From positions 10,867 to 19,898 of the forward strand of contig DQDL01000089.1 of the NCBI GenBank assembly GCA_003533405.1: a stretch of 9,032 bases of DNA, written 5' to 3'. The stretch is from Clostridiales bacterium (lineage in GTDB: Bacteria > Bacillota > Clostridia > Oscillospirales > Oscillospiraceae). Shown one piece after another: positions 1-5,886 of the stretch (position 1 is the stretch's first letter; each line of letters begins with the position of its first letter). Below the pieces are notes generated by a model. That model saw nothing but the letters and a program-made list of their open reading frames with translations. It searched no databases and had not been told where the DNA came from. The translations under genes and the position numbers were made by a program.

Positions 1-1
1 G

Positions 2-175
2 CCGCTTGCGTGCAGCCTGCTCGGTGCGGTCGAGCCGCTTCTGAACCCAATTTGGGTGCTGATATTTGACGGTGAAAGACCAGGTATATACGCACTTATC
101 GGCGGTGTGATAGTTGTTGTATCCGTCACCTTGTGGTGCGCATTCGGTAATAAGGTCGAGGAAAAGAATGCTTGA
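2..175 (+). CDS. EamA/DMT-family transporter, C-terminal fragment (5' end outside window)
   Basis: Reading from base 2 gives an open frame of 57 codons that ends at TGA 173-175; its start lies upstream of the window. The translation contains LGAVEPLLNPIWV followed by GERPG and a hydrophobic helix (ALIGGVIVVVSV). This is the typical last-two-helix pattern of EamA (DMT superfamily) permeases, where E-P-x-x-N/P-x-W and GE-x-P mark the end of the second EamA repeat. Such proteins export or exchange small metabolites across the inner membrane, and the substrate cannot be told from this piece. The fragment ends in a short basic/acidic cytoplasmic tail. Its last 8 nt overlap the start of uvrC, so the two genes are probably cotranscribed. 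The family call rests on motif recognition over a short piece. Confidence 0.75.
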   Translation, partial: PLACSLLGAVEPLLNPIWVLIFDGERPGIYALIGGVIVVVSVTLWCAFGNKVEEKNA

Positions 176-1982
176 TACTTTGCTTGAAAAGGCCAATAAT
201 CTCCCGATGAAGCCCGGTGTGTACATCATGCTGGACTCATCGGGCGAAGTCATATATGTAGGTAAGGCAAAAAAGCTCAAAAACCGTGTCACCAGCTACT
301 TTAGAGGCAGCCATCTGCCCAAGGTGGCGGCAATGGTCGAGAAGGTAGCGGACTTTAATGTCATCGTCGTAGACTCGGAGTTTGAGTCGCTGGTGCTTGA
401 AAACTCGCTTATAAAGCAGCACCAGCCGCACTATAACATTCTGCTCAAGGACAATAAAGGCTATCCGTTTATAAAGTTAGATGTAAACTCACAGTACCCG
501 AGGTTCGATATCGTCAATAAGCCCACCAAGGACGGCTCAAAATACTTTGGACCCTACGGCGGCAGGAGCATGACACGACAGATAATCGATGTTATATCCA
601 AGGCTGTGGGGCTTCCTACCTGCGGCAAGAGGTTTCCCCGGGATGTCGGCAAGGACAGGCCCTGCCTTAACCACCATATGGGCAATTGCCGAGCATGGTG
701 TCAGGGCAACGGAACGGCGGGGGATTCCCGAGCCGCCGTGAACGAAGCCTGCCTTATCCTTGAGGGTAAAACTAAAGAGCTCTTGGACGACCTCAACGAC
801 CGCATGACCGAGGCTGCCGATGACCTGCGCTTTGAGCAGGCTGCCGAGCTTCGTGACCGCATACGGGCGATAGACAGTCTTGCGAACAAGCAAAAGGTCA
901 TCGCCACGGCCTTCGCCGACACCGATGCCATCGGCTTTAAGCGTGGGGCAAAGTGCTGCTTTGTCGTTTTGCACTTTAATGACGGCTCGCTTACCGCAAA
1001 GGACTTTAAGCTCCTGCCCGAACCCCTTGAAGCGGACGGCGAGGCTGTTTCGGCGCTCGTCCGGCAATACTATACCGCAAGGGGCAACTACCCCAAGACC
1101 GTGCTCCTGCCCTGCGAATGTGAGGACAGGGAGGAGCTCCAGCAGCTTTTTACCACGCTTGCCGGACGCAAGGTGTCTGTTGAAGTACCGCAAAGAGGCG
1201 AGCGGGCAAAGCTCTGCGAAAGGGCAAACCTCAATGCCGCCGAGGAGATACTGCGCTCGACTACAGCCGAACAGCGCAGAGCCGGAACGCTCCTTTGGCT
1301 GCAAAAAGCGCTCAATTTGCCCGAATACCCCGAGCGCATCGAAGCCTTCGATGTCTCAAACCTCGGCGATACGGGCATTGTCGCCGCTATGACCGTTCAC
1401 AAAGACGGCAAGCCCCTGAAGCGTGACTACCGCAAGTTCAGAATTAAGGATATGGACATTCGGGACGACTATTCAAGTATGCGTCAGGCGATCGAGCGCC
1501 GCTTTGCCCGATATAAAAACGGCGACGAGAAGTTCGATAAGCTGCCGCAGCTGCTGCTCATTGACGGCGGTATAACCCACTCGCAGGCGGCAAAGTATGT
1601 CCTTGACGAGCTCGGCCTCACCGTGCCGGTGTTCGGCATGGTAAAGGACGACCGCCACCGCACCAGAGCCTTGGTCACACCCGAAGGCAACGAGATAAGC
1701 ATAAGCACAAATCAGGCGGTGTTTTCTTTTATTGGCAATATTCAAGAGGAGACCCACCGCTTTGCGATAGAATACCAGCGCACCCTGCGAAACGAGAGCT
1801 TCGGCTCGCAGCTATCGGATATAAAGGGCGTCGGAGAAAAACGCAAAAATGAGCTTTTGAGGGCGTTTAAGACCATAAAAGCAATTAAATCGGCAAGCTA
1901 TGACGAGCTGCGTGCCGTCGTGCCGAAGAATACAGCACTTGCCGTGTACGAACATTATCATTCCGGAGATGAAGAAACATGA
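168..1982 (+). CDS. uvrC: UvrC, excinuclease ABC subunit C
   Basis: UvrC makes the 3' and 5' incisions in nucleotide excision repair after UvrA/UvrB load on damaged DNA. I start it at ATG 168 (604 aa, close to the usual ~600), preceded by GAGG at 158-161, rather than at an upstream in-frame ATG at 114 that would add 18 non-conserved residues. Domains in order: GIY-YIG nuclease at ~15-95, with GVY 17-19, YVG 30-32, Arg40 and Glu78; a four-cysteine cluster C152-x13-C166-x7-C174-x3-C178, which matches the ligand set reported for the UvrC 4Fe-4S cluster; a UVR motif at ~203-238 for UvrB contact; an RNase H-like 5' nuclease, with Asp395 (DVSN), Asp433/434, Asp466 (IDGG) and His530; and a C-terminal helix-hairpin-helix region at ~549-590. 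All catalytic positions appear intact. Its stop overlaps the rsmD start (ATGA), implying translational coupling. Confidence 0.97.
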   Translation: MLDTLLEKANNLPMKPGVYIMLDSSGEVIYVGKAKKLKNRVTSYFRGSHLPKVAAMVEKVADFNVIVVDSEFESLVLENSLIKQHQPHYNILLKDNKGYPFIKLDVNSQYPRFDIVNKPTKDGSKYFGPYGGRSMTRQIIDVISKAVGLPTCGKRFPRDVGKDRPCLNHHMGNCRAWCQGNGTAGDSRAAVNEACLILEGKTKELLDDLNDRMTEAADDLRFEQAAELRDRIRAIDSLANKQKVIATAFADTDAIGFKRGAKCCFVVLHFNDGSLTAKDFKLLPEPLEADGEAVSALVRQYYTARGNYPKTVLLPCECEDREELQQLFTTLAGRKVSVEVPQRGERAKLCERANLNAAEEILRSTTAEQRRAGTLLWLQKALNLPEYPERIEAFDVSNLGDTGIVAAMTVHKDGKPLKRDYRKFRIKDMDIRDDYSSMRQAIERRFARYKNGDEKFDKLPQLLLIDGGITHSQAAKYVLDELGLTVPVFGMVKDDRHRTRALVTPEGNEISISTNQAVFSFIGNIQEETHRFAIEYQRTLRNESFGSQLSDIKGVGEKRKNELLRAFKTIKAIKSASYDELRAVVPKNTALAVYEHYHSGDEET

Positions 1983-2521
1983 GAGTTATAAGCGGACTTG
2001 TCAGAGGAAAAAAACTCAAGGAGCCGTCTGATTACAGCATAAGACCCACGACCGACATGGTAAAGGAAGCACTGTTCAATATCATCCAGTTTGACCTTGA
2101 GGGCAGAAAGGTGCTCGACCTCTTTGCCGGCACAGGTCAGCTAGGTATAGAGTGCCTGAGCCGCAACGCTGCATCGGTGACATTCGTCGACCAGAGCAAG
2201 GACTCTATCGCCATCGTGAAGCAAAATCTCAGGACCTGCGGCTTTGAAGCACGGGTAGTGCAGGCCGATTCTATAGGCTTCCTGTCGAGGGGCGAGAAGT
2301 TCGATATCATACTTTTGGACCCGCCTTATGCAACAAACCTGCTCGATAAGGCACTTGAGATCATCAATTCCGTTGACATATTGTCGGAAGGTGGTATAAT
2401 TATGTGCGAAAGTGGGCGTGAAAAGCTTATGCCGGACATGAAACTGCCTTATTTTAAGCGTAAAGAGTACAATTACGGCAAGGTAAAGCTCACTACCTAC
2501 AGCAAGGAGACAGACATATGA
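1979..2521 (+). CDS. rsmD: RsmD, 16S rRNA (guanine966-N2)-methyltransferase
   Basis: This 180-aa protein is the usual size for RsmD, which transfers a methyl group from S-adenosylmethionine to N2 of G966 of 16S rRNA on the assembling 30S subunit. Visible features are the family N-terminus MRVISGLVRGKKL, the RPTTD.VKEALFN segment at 22-34, the SAM-binding motif I VLDLFAGTGQLGIE at 45-58, an acidic end to strand 2 (Asp71), and the catalytic DPPY at 114-117. The start ATG at 1979 overlaps the uvrC stop by 4 nt (ATGA), and its own stop overlaps coaD in the same way. The rsmD-coaD pair is a common arrangement in Bacillota and supports both calls. Confidence 0.95.
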   Translation: MRVISGLVRGKKLKEPSDYSIRPTTDMVKEALFNIIQFDLEGRKVLDLFAGTGQLGIECLSRNAASVTFVDQSKDSIAIVKQNLRTCGFEARVVQADSIGFLSRGEKFDIILLDPPYATNLLDKALEIINSVDILSEGGIIMCESGREKLMPDMKLPYFKRKEYNYGKVKLTTYSKETDI

Positions 2522-3009
2522 GTCTTGCCATATGTCCGGGCAGCTTTGATCCCATAACGCTCGGACACCTAAATATAATCAGAAGATCTTCAAAGATATT
2601 CGATAAGGTCATCGTGTGCATCATGTATAACTCCACCAAGACCAAGCCAATGTTCACCATCGAGGAGCGGGTCGCAATGGTGCAGAAGGTCGTTGAGCGC
2701 TTTCCCAATGTCGAGGTCGCAACCTCGGACGGCCTGCTTGCCGAGTACGCAAAGCAGTTTTACAAGCCCGTCATCGTAAAGGGACTTCGTGCAGCGTCCG
2801 ACTTCGAGTATGAGTTCCAGATGAATTTGATTAATAAGAAGATAAACCCCGAGTTGGAAACGATGTTTCTGACCGCCAGCGAAAAATACACCTTCCTCAG
2901 CTCCTCGGTCGTCCGGGAAATGGCATCGTACGGTGCCGATCTCACAGGCTTTGTGCCGTATGAGATCATTGATGAAATAGAGAAAAAAGCTCAGTTATGG
3001 AGGCGTTAG
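2518..3009 (+). CDS. coaD: CoaD, pantetheine-phosphate adenylyltransferase
   Basis: CoaD catalyses the fourth step of coenzyme A synthesis: 4'-phosphopantetheine plus ATP gives dephospho-CoA plus pyrophosphate. The 163-aa length is typical. Motifs seen are the nucleotidyltransferase signature GSFDPITLGH (8-17, with the T-x-G-H at 14-17), Lys42 in the NSTKTKPMF loop, the substrate-binding stretch GLRAASDFEYEFQM at 89-102 with Arg91, and the C-terminal SSSVVRE at 128-134. The start ATG at 2518 overlaps the rsmD stop by 4 nt. Its last codons contain the GGAGG ribosome site of the following gene. Confidence 0.96.
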   Translation: MSLAICPGSFDPITLGHLNIIRRSSKIFDKVIVCIMYNSTKTKPMFTIEERVAMVQKVVERFPNVEVATSDGLLAEYAKQFYKPVIVKGLRAASDFEYEFQMNLINKKINPELETMFLTASEKYTFLSSSVVREMASYGADLTGFVPYEIIDEIEKKAQLWRR

Positions 3010-3010
3010 T

Positions 3011-3520
3011 ATGAACGAGAGCAAAGTTGAAGTAATGGAACTCATCGAAAACCTGTATACCATGGTGTCCGAGGCATGGGGCGTACCCCTCGGCAACGAT
3101 AAATGCATAGTCGAGCGGGAAGCGGTGCTTGAGATCCTCAATGAGATAAAGACCCGCCTGCCTGTCGAGCTTTCCGAGGCAAAGCGTGTCGTCACCGCAA
3201 AGGACGAGTTTATCGGCAATGCAAAGCGTGAGGCCGAGTCTGTGCGCAAGAACGCAGAGGACAAGGCTCGTGAGCTTTTGGAGGAGCAGGAGATAGTCAA
3301 GAGAGCAAATGCGCTCAGCGCTCAGCTCGTCAGCGACGCCGAGTTTAAGTCAAAGGAGCTTCGCCGTGTCGCAAGCGAATATGTCGATGACATTCTCCGC
3401 CGCACGGAGGAGACCGTGGGCGCTGCGCTCCACTCCATAAATGAATCCAGAGCCAACTTCAGAAGCCTCGCAGGTGCCGCAAATGCCGAAGCCGAGCCCG
3501 AAGAAGAGACGGAAGAATAA
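3011..3520 (+). CDS. Conserved hypothetical coiled-coil protein downstream of coaD
   Basis: I do not recognise a named family with certainty. The 169-aa product is soluble and highly charged. An N-terminal helical section (1-35) is followed by long heptad-like helices from about 36 to 150, rich in Glu, Lys, Arg and Ala, and an acidic tail (155-169) of mostly Glu and Ala. This composition resembles F/V-type ATPase b/H-like stalk proteins and DivIVA-like coiled coils, and relatives in Clostridia are often labelled loosely as ATPase-like, but no Walker motif is present. ATG 3011 lies 1 nt after the coaD stop and is preceded by GGAGG at 2999-3003, so it is the last gene of the uvrC-rsmD-coaD operon; the terminator follows 11 nt later. 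A structural or scaffolding role is possible but is inference. Confidence 0.85.
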   Translation: MNESKVEVMELIENLYTMVSEAWGVPLGNDKCIVEREAVLEILNEIKTRLPVELSEAKRVVTAKDEFIGNAKREAESVRKNAEDKARELLEEQEIVKRANALSAQLVSDAEFKSKELRRVASEYVDDILRRTEETVGAALHSINESRANFRSLAGAANAEAEPEEETEE

Positions 3521-3531
3521 GTAAAATTTCG

Positions 3532-3570
3532 ATAAGCTTCACGGCCTAAAACCGTGGAGCTTATTTTTTA
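3532..3570 (+). terminator. Intrinsic terminator of the uvrC-rsmD-coaD operon
   Basis: The 13-bp stem ATAAGCTTCACGG (3532-3544) pairs with CCGTGGAGCTTAT (3552-3564), with a single G-U wobble. The loop is CCTAAAA and a run of six T follows at 3564-3569. It starts 11 nt after the stop of the coiled-coil gene, as expected for a Rho-independent terminator. Confidence 0.93.
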
Positions 3571-3589
3571 GTTGTAAAATAGTTGACTT

Positions 3590-3830
3590 AGAGCCGAACA
3601 CTATCGTCTGTCAGTGCGCCCTTTCGGTGCTTTCCGCCTTTTTTCGCCTTGCCGGGCACAAAGCCCGCCTGCATCAAAAGAAAGCCGGAAATCCCACGAA
3701 AAATCATCACTGACAGATGCTGCGCAGTTTTGCCGGGGATCATGCTAAGGCAAGAAGATAGTACTTTTATAGCTGACGCATGGCGGGCTTTCTCCGTCAA
3801 AACCGACAGGGGGTCGACTCCCGTCAGCTT
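3590..3830. repeat. Inverted-repeat-rich intergenic element (possible MITE-like or structured RNA)
   Basis: This stretch has no convincing gene but carries three perfect long inverted repeats: TCTGTCAGTG 3607-3616 with CACTGACAGA 3708-3717; AAAGCCCGCC 3660-3669 with GGCGGGCTTT 3782-3791; and AGCTGACG 3771-3778 with CGTCAGCT 3822-3829. There is also a small hairpin CGGGC-ACAAA-GCCCG inside. The first two pairs interleave, so in one RNA they would form a pseudoknot, or they may be traces of rearranged repeat copies. Weak ORFs exist on both strands (62 aa at 3649-3837 +, 70 aa at 3588-3800 -) but lack family features. The reverse-strand string AGFVPGK...KGGKHRKGALTDDSV resembles translated repeats I associate with Ruminococcaceae genomes, which is unverified memory. 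I see no clear promoter for the downstream gene here. Confidence 0.5.
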
Positions 3831-3846
3831 AATTTGAGGAAATTAA

Positions 3847-4134
3847 ATGTTTGAAATACTCCGAGAATGGTTCGGTATGGGCATAAGCCTGCCGGTTGTT
3901 GCGACCGACCTGTTCTTTGCCGCAATCGGTCTTTATGCGGCGCTGAAGATCAGCAATAAGAAGACCGTAATTTATGTTATGTTAACCACAATAGCGGTTT
4001 ACATAATCGCATCATTTGTAGCTGAAAGCAGCATCGTAATGTTTGCGGTGTACGCCGTATTTGTCGGTGCGCTTGCATTTTTTACCCTTATCGGCGCCGC
4101 TGTCGGCCTGCTGGTAAGATGGATAAAAAAATAA
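3847..4134 (+). CDS. Small three-helix membrane protein, unknown function
   Basis: The 95-aa product is almost entirely hydrophobic. Predicted membrane helices lie at about 13-35, 40-58 and 62-88, with a basic loop (KISNKK) between the first two and a basic end (RWIKK), which gives a clear positive-inside pattern. ATG 3847 is preceded by GAGG at 3836-3839 with 7-nt spacing, and an intrinsic terminator follows 12 nt after the stop, so the gene is an independent short unit. I do not recognise the family and no catalytic motif is visible. Confidence 0.8.
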   Translation: MFEILREWFGMGISLPVVATDLFFAAIGLYAALKISNKKTVIYVMLTTIAVYIIASFVAESSIVMFAVYAVFVGALAFFTLIGAAVGLLVRWIKK

Positions 4135-4146
4135 ATATTCATATTT

Positions 4147-4172
4147 GTGCACCCCTTGGGTGCACTTTTTTT
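4147..4172 (+). terminator. Intrinsic terminator after the small membrane protein
   Basis: The perfect 8-bp stem GTGCACCC (4147-4154) and GGGTGCAC (4158-4165) has a 3-nt loop and is followed directly by seven T (4166-4172). This is a textbook Rho-independent terminator. Confidence 0.95.
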
Positions 4173-4183
4173 ATATCTGGACC

Positions 4184-4214
4184 TTGACAGTATTGCTACA
4201 TTGCAAAACATAGT
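4184..4214 (+). promoter_or_regulatory. Possible promoter of the PadR remnant
   Basis: A perfect -35 hexamer TTGACA lies at 4184-4189. The best -10 is CATAGT (4209-4214) with a long 19-bp spacer, so the promoter is weak or altered. The spacer holds short dyads (TTGC...GCAA at 4194-4207, CTAC...GTAG at 4196-4216) that could be what is left of a PadR autoregulatory operator; PadR genes often carry dyads overlapping their own promoter. Confidence 0.4.
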
Positions 4215-4225
4215 AGAGGTGCGAC

Positions 4226-4498
4226 ATGATATCATCACAAATGCTAAAAGGCACGCTTGAAGGCTGTGCTTTGCTGATAATCTCACGCCGTGAAACCTAC
4301 GGCTACATCTGCAAGAACTCGTTCAAGCCTAACAAGGCGCTGTTTATCCTCGGTTTGACTGCCATTTTTGCAGTCTGCATCGTTGCCGACATCCCAGTTC
4401 CGAGCGTCACCTTAGTTCAAATGCACATCGGCGTGAGCGTTCTCGTGCTCGCAGTTTTGGCGGCGGTGTACCTTATAATAAACTCCAAGCTTGCGTGA
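4226..4498 (+). pseudogene. PadR N-terminus fused in frame to a two-helix membrane tail (deletion remnant)
   Basis: Residues 1-27 (MISSQMLKGTLEG... ETYGY) match the very conserved opening of PadR-family winged-helix repressors. After ETYGY the similarity stops and the sequence passes through ICKNSFKPNK into two hydrophobic helices (about 38-56 and 65-87), ending at KLA. A PadR protein needs ~100 aa with the wing and dimerising helix, so DNA binding is lost here. PadR genes in Clostridia are commonly followed by a small membrane-protein gene, so the simplest reading is an internal deletion that joined the start of padR to the end of its partner and happened to keep the frame. A good ribosome site (GAGGT 4216-4220, 5-nt spacing) remains, so a 90-aa membrane peptide may still be made. 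A genuine small fusion gene is the alternative. Confidence 0.7.
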
Positions 4499-4520
4499 GC
4501 AGCCCGCAGGATGCTATAAT
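4491..4520 (+). promoter_or_regulatory. Promoter of the AlaX-type gene (extended -10)
   Basis: A perfect -10 TATAAT at 4515-4520 is preceded by TGC, giving an extended -10 (TGnTATAAT). The weak -35 TTGCGT at 4491-4496 lies 18 bp upstream, inside the last codons of the PadR remnant. Transcription would start near 4527, about 20 nt before the AlaX start codon and just upstream of GGAG at 4535-4538. Confidence 0.7.
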
Positions 4521-4546
4521 GTGCAAAAAACAATGGAGCGTGTGAT

Positions 4547-5713
4547 ATGACAGAAAAGCTTTATTATATTGACAGCCATATGAAGGCCTTCACCGCCACC
4601 GTGCTTGCCTGTGAGCCGGTGAAGGATAGATTTGAGGTCGTACTCGACCGCACGGCGTTCTTTCCCGAGGGCGGCGGTCAAGCCGGCGACAGCGGCTTTA
4701 TCGGCGAAGCTGCGGTGTTCGACACCCACGAGAAAAACGGCGAGGTAATGCATTATGTAAACCAGCCTATCCCCGTCGGCAGCACCCTTGACTGCCGCAT
4801 CGACTGGGAAAAGCGCTTTCGCAGGATGCAAAATCACTCCGGCGAGCATATTGTGTCGGGGCTTGTGCATAAAAAGTATGGGTACTCAAATGTCGGCTTC
4901 CACATGGGCGCAGACTTCGTGACCATTGACTTCGACGGCTTTCTTACTCCCGAGCAGCTTGCCGAGATAGAGCGTGAGGCCAATTACGCCGTTGCCGCAA
5001 ATTATAAGGTGACGGCGACATTCCCGAGCCCCGAGGTGCTCAAAACGCTCGAGTACCGCAGCAAGCTTGAGCTGACGGAAAATGTGCGCATCGTCGAGAT
5101 AGAAAACACTGATATCTGCGCCTGCTGCGCCCCGCATGTGAGCAGCACCGCCGAGGTCGGCTTGGTGAAGATACTTTCAAGCGAGCGACGCCGCCGTGGC
5201 GGAGACGGCGTGCGCATAACCATGCTCTGCGGCCTTGACGCTTACGAAAACTTTGTCCGCACCCATGATAACAATGCTGCGATATCGATGCTTCTGTCGG
5301 CAAAGCGTGAGGAGACGGCGGCAGCGGTCGAGCGTGTGCTGGCAGAGCAGGAGAGACTGAAGCAGCGCAGCGCCGAGCTCAGCCGAGCGCTTGCGCACCT
5401 GCGTGCCGAGACCCTCGAGCCGACGGACGGCAACTTCATCATCTTCGACACCGTTCTGGACGAGCCTGCGCTGCGGGAGCTCGTAAACGAGGCGGTGACC
5501 AAATGCGGCGGTCTTGCGGCGGTGTTCTCCGGCAGCGATGAAGCAGGGTACAGGTACATAATCGGCAGCCGGAAAATTGACCTCCGTGCATCCGCAAAAG
5601 AGATAAATTCCGGCATCAACGGCCGTGGCGGCGGCAGCAGCGAAATGATACAGGGAAGCTGCAAGGAAAGTGCAGAAAATATTCAAAATTTTTTGAGCAT
5701 ATACAATATCTAG
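4547..5713 (+). CDS. alaX: AlaX-type alanyl-tRNA trans-editing protein (long form, DHHA1 domain)
   Basis: The 388-aa protein matches the C-terminal half of alanyl-tRNA synthetase without the aminoacylation domain. It should hydrolyse Ser- or Gly-tRNA(Ala) in trans and so correct mischarging in the cytoplasm. The N-terminal barrel shows FFPEGGGQAGDSG (38-50). The editing site has the zinc ligands H97 and H101 in NHSGEH and C193-x3-H197 in CCAPH. A coiled-coil linker covers about 249-290, and a C-terminal DHHA1 domain ends with GRGGGSSEMIQG (359-370), the glycine-rich tRNA-binding motif. Length and layout fit the AlaX-L class. ATG 4547 has GGAG at 4535-4538 with 8-nt spacing. It has its own promoter and no gene follows closely; I see no clear terminator after it. 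All metal-binding residues look intact. Confidence 0.92.
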   Translation: MTEKLYYIDSHMKAFTATVLACEPVKDRFEVVLDRTAFFPEGGGQAGDSGFIGEAAVFDTHEKNGEVMHYVNQPIPVGSTLDCRIDWEKRFRRMQNHSGEHIVSGLVHKKYGYSNVGFHMGADFVTIDFDGFLTPEQLAEIEREANYAVAANYKVTATFPSPEVLKTLEYRSKLELTENVRIVEIENTDICACCAPHVSSTAEVGLVKILSSERRRRGGDGVRITMLCGLDAYENFVRTHDNNAAISMLLSAKREETAAAVERVLAEQERLKQRSAELSRALAHLRAETLEPTDGNFIIFDTVLDEPALRELVNEAVTKCGGLAAVFSGSDEAGYRYIIGSRKIDLRASAKEINSGINGRGGGSSEMIQGSCKESAENIQNFLSIYNI

Positions 5714-5788
5714 ACAGCTGACACAAAATTGTATAGCAGATAATGAATAAATTTCGTCTAAATTGTTAATTTTCATGCTAAAACCCGA
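5714..5788 (+). other. AT-rich gap after alaX, no gene or clear terminator
   Basis: This stretch is AT-rich and has stops in all frames. There is no GC-rich hairpin followed by T residues, so alaX transcripts may read into the next unit. A short dyad ACAA-AA-TTGT lies at about 5724-5733. The AT-rich part just upstream of the -35 box (about 5760-5785) could act as an UP element for the following promoter. Confidence 0.4.
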
Positions 5789-5817
5789 TTGACAATAATA
5801 TGACATTTTGATACAAT
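5789..5817 (+). promoter_or_regulatory. Strong promoter of the dehydratase-type operon
   Basis: The perfect -35 TTGACA (5789-5794), an optimal 17-bp spacer and the -10 TACAAT (5812-5817, 5 of 6 matches) form a near-consensus housekeeping sigma promoter, with AT-rich DNA upstream. Transcription should start near 5824, leaving a ~63-nt leader before the GTG start. Its strength agrees with the codon bias of the genes behind it. Confidence 0.87.
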
Positions 5818-5821
5818 GTAT
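5811..5821. promoter_or_regulatory. Candidate operator palindrome over the -10 box
   Basis: ATACA-A-TGTAT is a perfect 5+5 palindrome that covers the -10 hexamer and ends close to the expected transcription start. A repressor bound here would block RNA polymerase. An 11-bp AT-rich palindrome can occur by chance, and no regulator gene is seen in the window. Confidence 0.3.
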
Positions 5822-5830
5822 AACTAGATA

Positions 5831-5849
5831 AGGGGCGTTTTGCGCCTTT
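5831..5849 (+). promoter_or_regulatory. Small 5'-UTR hairpin in the dehydratase leader
   Basis: AGGGGCG (5831-5837) pairs with CGCCTTT (5843-5849) through four G-C and one A-U pairs plus two G-U wobbles, with loop TTTTG. It sits about 10 nt from the predicted transcript start and ~25 nt before the ribosome site. No T-run follows, so it is not a terminator; a 5' stabilising hairpin is plausible. Confidence 0.45.
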
Positions 5850-5886
5850 AAATACCATATCAAATTTTTATTATGGGGGGTTATCC

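Noticed and set aside
114..167. Longer UvrC start at ATG 114
   Set aside because: It would add 18 residues not found in the family and lie deep in the upstream transporter gene. ATG 168 has a ribosome site and matches the usual UvrC N-terminus.
537..1304. Reverse-strand open frame (255 aa) inside uvrC
   Set aside because: It lies antisense to conserved UvrC motifs and shows no recognisable domain of its own.
3800..3830. tRNA or tmRNA 3' end, suggested by a T-loop-like GGGGGTCGACTCCC
   Set aside because: The stem around the loop does not pair properly, and there is no acceptor stem, anticodon arm or tmRNA tag sequence; the outer dyad is explained by the 8-bp inverted repeat.
3649..3837. Possible small gene of 62 aa (+) and its antisense partner of 70 aa within the inverted-repeat element
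   Set aside because: Both frames overlap each other across the repeats, have no good ribosome site and no known motif; they are best explained as repeat sequence.
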